Positions 9,745 to 17,745 of a stretch of DNA of 33,568 nucleotides are shown here, one piece after another. The translations under genes were made by a program, and so were the position numbers. Positions within the stretch are counted from its first letter, which is position 1; each line of letters begins with the position of its first letter. The notes below the pieces were generated by a model. It saw only the letters and a list, made by a program, of their open reading frames with translations, had not been told where the DNA came from and did no database searches. Origin of the DNA: Actinomycetes bacterium (GTDB taxonomy: Bacteria > Actinomycetota > Actinomycetes > S36-B12); the NCBI GenBank assembly GCA_024641635.1, contig JAHECS010000023.1:1-33568 (forward strand), in the 5' to 3' direction.

Positions 9745-11396
9745 TGGACCTCCATGACCAGGCACGCGCCTGGATCGATGCCGATCCGGACGAGCGGATG
9801 CGTGCCCAGCTGTCCACAACCCTCGCCGTCGCGGAATCGGGCGACGACGTTGCCGAGGCGGAGCTCGCCGACGCGTTCTCCGGCACGCTCGAGTTCGGCA
9901 CCGCCGGCCTGCGCGGCCGCATCGGTCCCGGACCCAACCGGATGAACCTCGTGGTCGTGGCGCGTGCCGCCGCGGGCCTGGCCCGCTACCTGAACGCGCG
10001 CGGCGGCGGCGCGGTGGTGATCGGGCATGACGCCCGGCACGACTCCGACCTCTTCGCCCGGGCTTCCGCGCACATCCTCTCCGGCGCGGGCCTCAGCGTC
10101 ATGATGCTCCCGGCCCACCTGCCCACGCCCGTCCTCGCCTTCGCCGTACGACGCCTGGGCTGCGCGGCCGGGGTCATGGTCACGGCCAGCCACAACCCGC
10201 CGGAGGACAACGGCTACAAGGTCTACCTGGCGGACGGCAGCCAGATCGTGCCTCCCGCCGACGACGAGATCAGCGCGCACATCGCCGACGTCACGGCGCT
10301 CGGACCGGTTGCCGACCTGCCGCACGGCGACGAGTGGGTCACGTTGGGCGACGACATCGTCGCTCAGTACGTCGCCAAGGCCGGGGCGCTCGTCGAGCCG
10401 GGACCGCCGATCCACGTGAAGCTGGCCTACACCGCCATGCACGGGGTCGGCGGCCAGCTGTTCCTCCGCGTGCTCGAGGAGGCCGGCTTCCCCGAGCCGG
10501 TGATCGTCGAGGCGCAGTTCTCCCCCGATCCGGACTTCCCGACCGTGCCGTTCCCCAACCCGGAGGAGCCGGGTGCCATGGACCTCGCCCTCGCGGCGGC
10601 GGCCGGAGCGGACTGCGACGTGGTCATCGCGCACGACCCCGACGCCGATCGCTGCGCGGTGGGCGTTCCGACGGCCGACGGCTGGCGGATGCTGTCCGGT
10701 GACGAGGTGGGCTGGCTCCTCGGCTGGTGGATCGCAGCCGGCAACCGACGCGTCACCCGGCGCAGCGCGTTCGCCCAGTCGATCGTGTCCGGAACGATGC
10801 TCGAGGCCATCGCCGCGGACGCCCACATCGTCTACGAGCAGACCCTCACCGGCTTCAAGTGGATCGGCCGCGTCCCCGACCTCGCGTACGGGTACGAGGA
10901 GGCACTCGGCTACTGCGTCGACCCCAACGGCGTCAGCGACAAGGACGGCATCACCGCGGGACTGATGGTCGCGGAGATGGTGGCCCGCCTCAAGAGCTGG
11001 GGCGCCTCCGTCCTCGACGTGCTCGACGACCTCGCGTACGAGTACGGGGTGCACGACACGCGGCAGGTCTCCGTGCGCCTGAGCGACGAGTCGCGGATCG
11101 ATGCCGTGATGTCCACCCTCCGGTCGAGTCCTCCGACGTCGATCGCCGGCATCGACGTGACGAGGTTCGAGGATCTCGCAGACGGCGCCTCCGGCCTGCC
11201 GCCGACAGACGGGCTGCGATTCACGCTCGCGTCCGGGGGTCGGGTGATCATCCGCCCGAGCGGTACCGAGCCGAAGGTGAAGTGCTACCTCCAGAGCGTC
11301 GTCCGCGTCGACGGAATCGATCTGGCCGAGGCCCGAGCGCGTGCGTCGCAGGAGATCGAAGCCGTCACGACGGAGGTCTCGCGCTGGCTAGAGTAG
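9744..11396 (+). CDS. pmmB: Phosphohexomutase/phosphopentomutase of the PGM2/PmmB type
   Basis: The 550-residue alpha-D-phosphohexomutase family member has FGTAGLRGRIGPGPNRMN near residue 53 and the phosphoserine loop VTASHNPPEDNGYKVY (Ser149 from this start). The metal loop is AHDPDADRCAVG and the sugar-binding loop is GYEEALGYCVDP. The C-terminal phosphate-binding loop is RPSGTEPKVKCYL. The set is complete, so the enzyme should be active. Annotated homologues (Rv3308 pmmB) are called phosphomannomutases, but length and loops resemble eukaryotic PGM2, a phosphopentomutase. Sitting between punA and deoC with no deoB in the window, it could convert (deoxy)ribose-1-phosphate to the 5-phosphate; that role is inference. 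The ATG at 9744 was preferred to the GTG at 9741. Confidence 0.93.
   Translation: MDLHDQARAWIDADPDERMRAQLSTTLAVAESGDDVAEAELADAFSGTLEFGTAGLRGRIGPGPNRMNLVVVARAAAGLARYLNARGGGAVVIGHDARHDSDLFARASAHILSGAGLSVMMLPAHLPTPVLAFAVRRLGCAAGVMVTASHNPPEDNGYKVYLADGSQIVPPADDEISAHIADVTALGPVADLPHGDEWVTLGDDIVAQYVAKAGALVEPGPPIHVKLAYTAMHGVGGQLFLRVLEEAGFPEPVIVEAQFSPDPDFPTVPFPNPEEPGAMDLALAAAAGADCDVVIAHDPDADRCAVGVPTADGWRMLSGDEVGWLLGWWIAAGNRRVTRRSAFAQSIVSGTMLEAIAADAHIVYEQTLTGFKWIGRVPDLAYGYEEALGYCVDPNGVSDKDGITAGLMVAEMVARLKSWGASVLDVLDDLAYEYGVHDTRQVSVRLSDESRIDAVMSTLRSSPPTSIAGIDVTRFEDLADGASGLPPTDGLRFTLASGGRVIIRPSGTEPKVKCYLQSVVRVDGIDLAEARARASQEIEAVTTEVSRWLE
11389..11394 (+). promoter_or_regulatory. Internal -10 element for leaderless deoC
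   Basis: TAGAGT overlaps the end of the upstream mutase gene (its final T begins the TAG stop) and is followed by 6 nt and the GTG of deoC at 11401. deoC lacks a Shine-Dalgarno, so a separate leaderless transcript is plausible. Confidence 0.45.
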
Positions 11397-11400
11397 CCGC

Positions 11401-12336
11401 GTGACACTCGTCGACGCCCTGCCCGACTCGAGTCCGGGCTCACTGCGCCGGTTCCTCCAGGGGCTGCCCGGAGTCGACGAGGTCGGGGCCGTGGGCCGGG
11501 CTGCAGCACTGGGCACCCGGTCGATCAAGAAGGACGCGAAGGCCTGGGCCATCGACGCCGCCATCTCCATGGTCGACCTCACGACACTCGAGGGCATGGA
11601 CACCCCCGGCAAGGTGCGCGCGATGTGCGCGAAGGCCCTGCGCCCGGACCCGACAGACCCCACGACGCCCAGCGTCGCCGCCGTGTGCGTGTACGGGGAC
11701 CTCGTCGCGGTGGCCCGCGAGGCCGTCGGCGATGACCTGCACGTGGCCGCCGTGGCCACCGCCTTCCCCTCCGGGCGAGCGAGCCTCGACGTGAAGCTCA
11801 TGGACACCAGAGAGGCCGTCGCGGCCGGTGCCGACGAGATCGACATGGTGATCGATCGCGGCGCGTTCCTGGCGGGCGAGTACGGCATGGTCTTCGACGA
11901 GATCCTGGCCGTGAAGGACGCCTGCGGACCGGCGCACCTGAAGGTCATCCTCGAGACGGGCGAGCTTCGGACGCTTGACAACGTCCGACGTGCGTCGTGG
12001 CTGGCGATGCTCGGCGGTGCCGACTTCATCAAGACGTCGACCGGCAAGGTCAGCCCGGCAGCGACACCGCCGGTCACGCTCGTCATGCTCGAGGCGGTCC
12101 GCGACTTCCACGAGACGACGGGGCGGCTGATCGGCGTGAAGGCCGCCGGCGGCATCCGCACGAGCAAGGACGCGATCAAGTACCTCGTGCTCGTCAACGA
12201 GACCGTGGGCGACAGCTGGCTGACGCCCGACCTGTTCCGCTTCGGGGCGTCGACGCTCCTGAACGACCTTCTGCTGCAGCGGCAGCGACTGGCCACCGGC
12301 CACTACTCCGGTCCCGACTACGTGACGATCGACTGA
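11401..12336 (+). CDS. deoC: Deoxyribose-phosphate aldolase
   Basis: The 311-residue aldolase splits 2-deoxyribose-5-phosphate into glyceraldehyde-3-phosphate and acetaldehyde through a Schiff base. The TIM-barrel motifs are ISMVDLTTLEG, VAAVCVYGD, VAAVATAFPSG, DEIDMVIDRGAFLAGEY, KVILETGEL, and ADFIKTSTGK with the Schiff-base lysine at residue 211, then GVKAAGGIRT carrying the second lysine. It belongs to the longer class (about 310 residues) with extra N- and C-terminal segments, unlike the 220-residue bacterial short form. It starts 4 nt after the mutase stop and is followed after 10 nt by aldehyde dehydrogenases that could remove its acetaldehyde. Confidence 0.97.
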   Translation: MTLVDALPDSSPGSLRRFLQGLPGVDEVGAVGRAAALGTRSIKKDAKAWAIDAAISMVDLTTLEGMDTPGKVRAMCAKALRPDPTDPTTPSVAAVCVYGDLVAVAREAVGDDLHVAAVATAFPSGRASLDVKLMDTREAVAAGADEIDMVIDRGAFLAGEYGMVFDEILAVKDACGPAHLKVILETGELRTLDNVRRASWLAMLGGADFIKTSTGKVSPAATPPVTLVMLEAVRDFHETTGRLIGVKAAGGIRTSKDAIKYLVLVNETVGDSWLTPDLFRFGASTLLNDLLLQRQRLATGHYSGPDYVTID

Positions 12337-12346
12337 AGGAGACCCA

Positions 12347-13792
12347 GTGCCCTTCGAGTACGCCCCCGCCCCGGAGTCCCGGGCGATCGTCGATCTCGAG
12401 TCCTCCTACGGACTCTTCATCGACGGTGCCTTCGTCGATGCACGCGGCGGGACGATGTTCAAGACCGTCAATCCGGCCACCGAGGAGGTCCTCGCCGAGG
12501 TGTCCGAGGCGGGCGCCGATGACGTCGACCGGGCCGTCGCCGCAGCGCGGATCGCGTACGAGTCGGTGTGGGGACCGATGTCGGGGCGGGACCGCGCCAA
12601 GTACCTGTTCCGGATCGCTCGGCTCATCCAGGAGCGCAGCCGCGAACTGGCGGTGCTCGAGAGCATGGACAACGGCAAGCCGATCCGCGAGTCGCGCGAC
12701 GTGGACCTGCCCCTGGTGGCCGCGCACTTCTTCTACCACGCCGGGTGGGCCGACAAGCTCGAGCACGCGGGGTACGGCCCCCATCCACGACCGCTGGGCG
12801 TGGCCGCGCAGGTCATCCCCTGGAACTTCCCCCTCCTCATGCTCGCCTGGAAGGTCGCTCCTGCGCTGGCATGCGGCAACACGGTCGTGCTCAAGCCCGC
12901 CGAGACGACGCCCCTCACGGCCCTCGCCTTCGCGGACATCTGCCGGCAGGCCGACCTGCCGCCGGGCGTCGTCAACATCCTGACCGGCGCCGGCGAGACC
13001 GGGCGGCTGCTCGTCGAGCACCCCGGCGTCGACAAGGTCGCTTTCACTGGGTCCACCGAGGTCGGCAAGGCGATCATGCGGTCCGCCGCGGGGACCGGCA
13101 AGAGGCTGACCCTCGAGCTCGGCGGCAAGGCCGCGAACGTCGTGTTCGACGACGCTCCCATCGATCAGGCCGTCGAGGGGATCGTCAACGGCATCTTCTT
13201 CAACCAGGGCCACGTGTGCTGTGCGGGCAGTCGACTGCTGCTCCAGGAGTCGATCGCGGACGAGGTCATCACCTCGCTCAAGCGCCGGCTCGGCACGCTG
13301 CGGCTCGGCGACCCGCTCGACAAGAACACCGACATCGGCGCGATCAACTCGTCGTCCCAGCTCGCCCGGATCGATGAGCTCGTCAAGAGCGGGGAGGACG
13401 AGGGTGCGGAGCGATGGAGCGCGCCCTGCGCCATCCCCGATCGCGGGTGGTGGTTCCCTCCGACGGTGTTCACGGGCGTGACGCAGGCCCACCGGATCGC
13501 CCGCGAGGAGATCTTCGGTCCGGTTCTGTCAGTGCTGACGTTCCGGACGCCCGACGAGGCGGTGGAGAAGGCGAACAACACGCCGTACGGACTCTCCGCA
13601 GGGATCTGGACCGAGAAGGGCAGCCGCATCCTGTGGATGGCCCAGCGCCTGCGCGCCGGCGTCGTGTGGGCCAACACCTTCAACCGCTTCGACCCGGCCA
13701 GCCCGTTCGGCGGCTACAAGGAGTCCGGCTTCGGCCGCGAGGGCGGCATCCAGGGCCTCGGCGGCTACCTCGACGTGGAGGGCAACCGATGA
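12347..13792 (+). CDS. Aldehyde dehydrogenase, catalytic member of a two-gene pair
   Basis: The 481-residue NAD(P)-dependent dehydrogenase has FIDGAFVDARGG at the N-terminus, the cofactor-binding PWNFPLLMLAWKVAPALACGNTVVLKPAE (split here by proline turns), FTGSTEVGKAI, the general-base segment LELGGKAANVVFDDA, and the nucleophile in NQGHVCCAGSR (Cys291). EEIFGPVLSVLTF and a C-terminal oligomerisation strand (PFGGYKESGFGREGG) follow. The GTG start has a good AAGGAG 6 nt upstream. It overlaps the next gene by ATGA. Position after deoC suggests acetaldehyde or a related deoxyribose product as substrate. The pair resembles a split ALDH16; see the findings. Confidence 0.94.
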   Translation: MPFEYAPAPESRAIVDLESSYGLFIDGAFVDARGGTMFKTVNPATEEVLAEVSEAGADDVDRAVAAARIAYESVWGPMSGRDRAKYLFRIARLIQERSRELAVLESMDNGKPIRESRDVDLPLVAAHFFYHAGWADKLEHAGYGPHPRPLGVAAQVIPWNFPLLMLAWKVAPALACGNTVVLKPAETTPLTALAFADICRQADLPPGVVNILTGAGETGRLLVEHPGVDKVAFTGSTEVGKAIMRSAAGTGKRLTLELGGKAANVVFDDAPIDQAVEGIVNGIFFNQGHVCCAGSRLLLQESIADEVITSLKRRLGTLRLGDPLDKNTDIGAINSSSQLARIDELVKSGEDEGAERWSAPCAIPDRGWWFPPTVFTGVTQAHRIAREEIFGPVLSVLTFRTPDEAVEKANNTPYGLSAGIWTEKGSRILWMAQRLRAGVVWANTFNRFDPASPFGGYKESGFGREGGIQGLGGYLDVEGNR

Positions 13793-14682
13793 GCGACCAC
13801 TCCCCCGCGACTCCCGCATCCGAGCGGCTCGAGGTCCGCAAGACCTACAAGCTCTTCGTGGGCGGCGCCTTCCCGCGCAGTGAATCAGGACGGACCTACG
13901 AGGTGACCACGGCAGGCGGCGTGTTCCTGGCGAATGCCGCCATGGCCTCGCGCAAGGACGCCCGCGATGCCGTGCTCGCCGCTCGCAAGGGCTTCGGCGC
14001 GTGGAGTGCGGCCACGGCCTACAACCGCGGCCAGGTGCTCTACCGGATCGCCGAGGTCATGGAGGGGCGTCGCGCTCAGTTCACCGCCGACGTCCGCGAG
14101 GCCGAGGGCATCGACGAGTCGGCGGCCGAGGCACAGGTCGACGCCGCCATCGACCGATGGGTCTGGTACGCCGGGTGGGCCGACAAGCTCGCCCAGGCGC
14201 TGGGCTCGGCGAACCCGGTGGCAGGCCCCTACTTCAACTTCTCGGTCCCGGAACCGACGGGCGTCGTGGCCGCGGTCGCCCCGCAGGACTCGAGCCTGCT
14301 CGGACTCGTCAGTGTCGTCGCCCCGATCATCGTCAGCGGCAATGCGGCCATCGTCATCGCAAGCACGAAACGGCCCGTGCCGGCGATCAGCCTCACCGAG
14401 GTGCTCGCCACGTCGGATGTCCCGTCAGGAGTCGTCAACGTCCTGACCGGAGACGCGGCGGAGATGATGCCGTGGCTGGCCAGCCACGGCGACGTCAACG
14501 CCGTCGACCTGACCGGCATCACGGACCCCGAGCTCGCCACGTCCCTCGAACGCGATGCCGCCGGGACGGTGAAGAGGGTTCTTCGCCCCACGGCGACGGC
14601 TGACTGGTCGGGGGACCCGGGACTCTCTCGGCTGCGCGCCTTCGTGGAGACGAAGACCGTCTGGCACCCGATGGGGGTGTGA
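13789..14682 (+). CDS. Half-length aldehyde dehydrogenase-like protein without catalytic cysteine
   Basis: The 297-residue protein starts with ALDH features (TYKLFVGGAFPRSESGRTYEV; MASRKDARDAVLAARKGFGAWS; WVWYAGWADKLAQAL). It continues through the cofactor-domain segment (PTGVVAAVAPQDSSLLGLVSVVAPIIVSGNAAIVIAS; VPSGVVNVLTGD) but then ends. The canonical PWNFP is changed to APQDSS, and the catalytic domain with its cysteine and general-base Glu is absent. It is therefore a pseudoenzyme or subunit, not a truncated relic: codon use is normal and it overlaps the catalytic gene by ATGA. The neighbour's GWADKL motif is repeated here. Together the two proteins total 778 residues, near the length of single-chain bacterial ALDH16. 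Confidence 0.88.
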   Translation: MSDHSPATPASERLEVRKTYKLFVGGAFPRSESGRTYEVTTAGGVFLANAAMASRKDARDAVLAARKGFGAWSAATAYNRGQVLYRIAEVMEGRRAQFTADVREAEGIDESAAEAQVDAAIDRWVWYAGWADKLAQALGSANPVAGPYFNFSVPEPTGVVAAVAPQDSSLLGLVSVVAPIIVSGNAAIVIASTKRPVPAISLTEVLATSDVPSGVVNVLTGDAAEMMPWLASHGDVNAVDLTGITDPELATSLERDAAGTVKRVLRPTATADWSGDPGLSRLRAFVETKTVWHPMGV

Positions 14683-14898
14683 ACCATCCCGCTCCGCTGG
14701 AAGGCCCTGCATGACGACCAGGGCCCGGTTGTTCGATATGTCGACGACGTCCGCGAGGGCACGCCCATCGCCGACCTGGCCACCGTCATCCCGGGCCGTA
14801 CGTCCGCAGACGCTTCCGATGCCGTCCTCTCAGAACCCTCCCTGGAGGGCTGGCTGCTCTCCACCGACAATCCGAGCCTCGCCGCACGCCTGGTCAGG
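14683..14898 (+). other. Coding-like 5' extension of the GNAT gene, lacking ATG/GTG/TTG
   Basis: In the GNAT frame this stretch is open and has strong G/C at third positions; it would add 72 residues beginning TIPLRWKALHDDQGPVVRYVDD. It follows the preceding TGA directly and is in the same frame as the half-length ALDH. It has no ordinary start codon. Possible starts are ATC at 14686 (8 nt after GGGGG) or CTG at 14707. Removing one A at 14682-14683 would create GTGACC overlapping the stop, the usual arrangement in this genome, so a 1-nt insertion or sequence error is a simple explanation. Confidence 0.6.
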
Positions 14899-15480
14899 AT
14901 GGGGGCTGCGCCCAAGCGTCACGCCTTCGTGATGAAGTGCGACCTCCGTCTGCATCCCTCGGCCGAGAGGGGCTTCGGCGGCCTCGTCCTCGCGCCGATG
15001 CCGACCGATCCCGACCCCCGAGTGTGGGAGCCGATCCTGCCGAGCTGGCGCGCGGCCTTCCCCCCTGACCACCCCGACCACTTCGCCGGTGACGACGTGC
15101 AGGCCATCGCCTTCCACCTGCGCCTCGTCGACGGCAGCGAGCTCGGGCCCCTGCATCGCTCCACGACCCTGCTCGTGGACGACAGGCAGCGGGCCGTGGC
15201 CGGCATCATCGTCAACGTCCGGCCCCAGGATCCACCGTGGGGTGGGGCCTGGATCGCCGACCTCTGGCGTGACCCGTCCCTCCGGGGCACCGGCATCGGC
15301 CCCGCGCTCATCGACCACGCGAAGCGCCTGCTCCTCGAGGACGGGCATGCGTCGCTGTCACTCGCCGTGACGGCCAGCAATCCGGCGCGCCGGTCCTACG
15401 AGCTGGCTGGCTTCCGCGTGCTCATCGAGTCCCAGACGCTCAGGCTTCCGACTCGGCGGCCCGGCGTCGTCGCCAGATGA
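14899..15480 (+). CDS. GNAT family N-acetyltransferase
   Basis: From the first in-frame ATG this encodes 193 residues. The GNAT acetyl-CoA-binding motif A is WIADLWRDPSLRGTGIGPALIDHAKRLLLEDG, with the diagnostic RGTGIG loop. It is followed by LSLAVTASNPARRSYELAGFRVL, the motif B pattern that closes the fold. The true N-terminus is probably upstream, since SLEGWLLSTDNPSLAARLVRMGA reads continuously into this ATG and a similar lead-in (low score, high letter conservation) is common in such acetyltransferases. Acceptor unknown. It forms the last gene of the punA-mutase-deoC-ALDH run and overlaps a convergent small gene by 41 nt. Confidence 0.82.
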   Translation: MGAAPKRHAFVMKCDLRLHPSAERGFGGLVLAPMPTDPDPRVWEPILPSWRAAFPPDHPDHFAGDDVQAIAFHLRLVDGSELGPLHRSTTLLVDDRQRAVAGIIVNVRPQDPPWGGAWIADLWRDPSLRGTGIGPALIDHAKRLLLEDGHASLSLAVTASNPARRSYELAGFRVLIESQTLRLPTRRPGVVAR

Positions 15481-15700
15481 CGATGCCGACGGCAGCCGCG
15501 ACAGCGACGCCGAGCGCGAGGGCGACGTAGGGAGTCACCCGGCGGGACGTGACGATCGCGGATTCGGCCCTCTCCAGAGCGTCGTCGGTGACGCCGAGGA
15601 CGGCGTCAGTGCGGTCGAGCACCTCGCGCACCCGGTCCAGCTCGTGGCGCACGTCGGCAACGCGCCCCTGACCGGTCTCCACCAGTTCCAGAATCGCCAT
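15440..15700 (-). CDS. Small single-pass membrane protein with coiled-coil, unknown function
   Basis: The 86-residue protein is not recognised. Residues 1-50 are charged and helical with a heptad-like pattern (VADVRHELDRVREVLDRTDAVL, split at its middle by the register of Leu and Val). One membrane helix follows (about 57-76, YVALALGVAVAAAVGIVIW), then a short basic tail RRRRAAESEA. The ATG lies 1 nt after the add stop, so it is likely co-transcribed and translationally coupled with add. Its 3' end overlaps the convergent GNAT gene by 41 nt. The general shape recalls DUF948-type or YtxH-like small proteins, but I cannot assign it. Confidence 0.72.
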   Translation of the reverse strand: MAILELVETGQGRVADVRHELDRVREVLDRTDAVLGVTDDALERAESAIVTSRRVTPYVALALGVAVAAAVGIVIWRRRRAAESEA

Positions 15701-15701
15701 G

Positions 15702-16838
15702 TCAGCCCCTCTCGGACAGCCGCTCGGCCAAGACCGCCCTCAAGGCAGCGTACTCGGGCTTGATCCGCTCGTTGATGAGTGCGAGACGCTGGTCGAACGG
15801 GATGAAGGCGCTCTTCATCGCGTTGACGGTGAACCACTGGAGGTCGTTGAGCCCGTAGCCGAAGGCGTCGCTCAGCAGGGTCATCTCGCGGGTCATCGTG
15901 GTGTCCGACATGAGCCGGTTGTCGGTGTTCACGGTGACGCGGAAGCCGAGTCGGCGCAGCAATCCGATCGGATGGCGCTCGATGCTCTCCGCCGCGCCGG
16001 TCTGCACATTGGACGACGGGCACATCTCCAGGGGGATGCGCCGGTCGCGGACGTAGGCGGCCAGCAGCCCGAGCCTCGGCTCGCCGTCGGGCGCTATGGC
16101 GATGTCGTCCACGATCCGCACACCGTGCCCAAGCCGGTCGGCGCCGCACCACTGGAGGGCCTCCCAGATGCTGGGCAGGCCGAAGGCCTCGCCCGCATGG
16201 ATCGTGAAGTGCGCGTTCTCGCGCCTCAGGTACTCGAACGCGTCGAGGTGCCGGGTGGGCGGGAAGCCCGCCTCGGCGCCGGCGATGTCGAACCCCACCA
16301 CGCCCCTGTCGCGGAACTCGACGGTCAGCTCCGCGATCCGGCGCGAGTGCGTGGCTGTGCGGATCGCCGTCAGCAGGACGCCGATCCGGATCGGGTGCCC
16401 GGCCTGCGCCGCTGATCTCTGCCCGTCGGCGAAGCCGGCCAGCACCGATTCCACGACGTCGTGCTCGGCGAGCCCCTTCTCCAGATGCAGTTCAGGCGCG
16501 AAGCGGACCTCGGCGTAGACGACGTTGTCGGCGGCCAGGTCCTCGGCGCACTCTCGGGCCACCCGACGAAGCGCCTGCGCAGTCTGCGTCACCCCGACCG
16601 TATGGGCGAACGTCTCGAGGTAGCGCTCGAGCGAGCCGGACGACGCGGCGTCGACGAACCATGCGCGAAGGGCCTCGGGATCCGTGGTCGGCAGCCCGTC
16701 GTACCCGTCCGCGGCCGCGAGCTCGATGATCGTCTCCGGGCGCAGACCGCCGTCGAGGTGGTCGTGAAGCAGCACCTTGGGCGCTCGAGCGACGAGATCC
16801 GGGGGCACGGGGGCGTACGAACCGGCATCGGAGACCAT
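15702..16838 (-). CDS. add: Adenosine deaminase
   Basis: The 378-residue metal-dependent hydrolase converts (deoxy)adenosine to (deoxy)inosine. Metal ligands and catalytic residues are visible: [14 protein letters not shown] (His25, His27), [18 protein letters not shown] with zinc-binding His and catalytic Glu region, [18 protein letters not shown], and [15 protein letters not shown] with the final Asp. All are intact. The ATG at 16838 has TAGGTT 6 nt upstream on the minus strand, suggesting a leaderless transcript. It is divergent from the DMT transporter gene with 58 bp between. Its product inosine feeds the punA phosphorylase encoded nearby. Confidence 0.96.
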   Translation of the reverse strand: MVSDAGSYAPVPPDLVARAPKVLLHDHLDGGLRPETIIELAAADGYDGLPTTDPEALRAWFVDAASSGSLERYLETFAHTVGVTQTAQALRRVARECAEDLAADNVVYAEVRFAPELHLEKGLAEHDVVESVLAGFADGQRSAAQAGHPIRIGVLLTAIRTATHSRRIAELTVEFRDRGVVGFDIAGAEAGFPPTRHLDAFEYLRRENAHFTIHAGEAFGLPSIWEALQWCGADRLGHGVRIVDDIAIAPDGEPRLGLLAAYVRDRRIPLEMCPSSNVQTGAAESIERHPIGLLRRLGFRVTVNTDNRLMSDTTMTREMTLLSDAFGYGLNDLQWFTVNAMKSAFIPFDQRLALINERIKPEYAALRAVLAERLSERG

Positions 16839-16844
16839 GCTCCG

Positions 16845-16850
16845 AACCTA
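16845..16850 (-). promoter_or_regulatory. -10 element for leaderless add
   Basis: On the minus strand this reads TAGGTT, then 6 nt, then the add ATG at 16838. No Shine-Dalgarno is present in that spacer. Confidence 0.5.
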
Positions 16851-16884
16851 GACCATGCCGTGAGGCCTCGCGCGGACCCGTCGG

Positions 16885-16890
16885 TAGGGT
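16885..16890 (+). promoter_or_regulatory. -10 element for the leaderless DMT transporter gene
   Basis: TAGGGT is followed by 6 nt (CGGCCG) and the GTG at 16897. The same hexamer and spacing occur before punA. Confidence 0.5.
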
Positions 16891-16896
16891 CGGCCG

Positions 16897-17739
16897 GTGA
16901 TCAGCATCGTCTTCGGCCTCGCGACGGCCATCATGTTCGCCGCCAGCTCCCTGGTGTCGTCGCGCGCCGTCAAGGTCATCGGCTCCTGGTCGTCCGCGGC
17001 CTGGACGATGCTCGTCGGACTGATCATCACCCTGCCCTTCCTGTTCGCGTCGGGCATCCCCGACGGTCTCGCCGAGAACACCGGGTGGATGCTGGTGGCT
17101 GGCATCGGCAACGTCGGCGGCCTTGTCCTCGCCGGACTCGGCTATCGCGTCGGCAAGGTCGGCGTCATCACCCCGATCCTCGCCACCGAGGGGGCCATCT
17201 CGGCCGTCATCGCCGCCATCCTCGGCGAGAGCATCGCGCCGATCGTCGCGTTCCTGCTCATGGTGATCGTCGTGGGCATCGTGATCGCGGCGGTGGCCCC
17301 CGACCCGGCGCCCCTGGAGCACGAGCGGCCTGTCCTGGCGGTGGCCCTCGCCACCGGCGCCGCCCTGGCGTTCGGCGGCTCGCTCTTCGCGATCGGTCAC
17401 CTCAGCAGCGCGCTCCCGATCTCCTGGGTGCTCCTGCCCCCTCGGCTGGTGGGGGTGGCCGCTCTCACCATTCCCCTGGCTCTCACGGGTCGGCTGCTCC
17501 TGACCCGAGGCACGACGCCGCTCGTGATCAGCATGGGCTTCACGGAGGTCATCGGGTTCACCTGCTTCGCCATCGGCGCCCAGTACGAGGTGGCCGTGAC
17601 GTCGGTCCTCGCCTCGCAGTTCGCGCCTATCGCAGCAGTGATGGCCTACGTCCTGTTCAAGGAGCGTCTCGGCAGGCTGCAGATCACCGGCGTTGCCATC
17701 CTCGTGGTTGCGGTGACGGCGCTCAGCATCGCCAGCTGA
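16897..17739 (+). CDS. EamA/DMT superfamily transporter
   Basis: The 280-residue membrane protein has about ten hydrophobic helices in two EamA-like repeats. It starts MISIVFGLATAIMFAASSLVSSRAVKVIGSW; the repeat boundary follows VVGIVIAAVAPDPAPLEHERPV near residue 143. It ends with the typical FKERLGRLQITGVAILVVAVTAL, where a Glu-Arg-Leu before the last helix is characteristic. Members export or import amino acids, sugars or nucleosides; substrate cannot be predicted. Context (divergent from add, between two nucleoside clusters) allows nucleoside or base transport, but this is only suggestive. The gene ends 6 nt before the convergent cupin gene, with no room for a separate terminator. Confidence 0.9.
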   Translation: MISIVFGLATAIMFAASSLVSSRAVKVIGSWSSAAWTMLVGLIITLPFLFASGIPDGLAENTGWMLVAGIGNVGGLVLAGLGYRVGKVGVITPILATEGAISAVIAAILGESIAPIVAFLLMVIVVGIVIAAVAPDPAPLEHERPVLAVALATGAALAFGGSLFAIGHLSSALPISWVLLPPRLVGVAALTIPLALTGRLLLTRGTTPLVISMGFTEVIGFTCFAIGAQYEVAVTSVLASQFAPIAAVMAYVLFKERLGRLQITGVAILVVAVTALSIAS

Positions 17740-17745
17740 CGGCCG

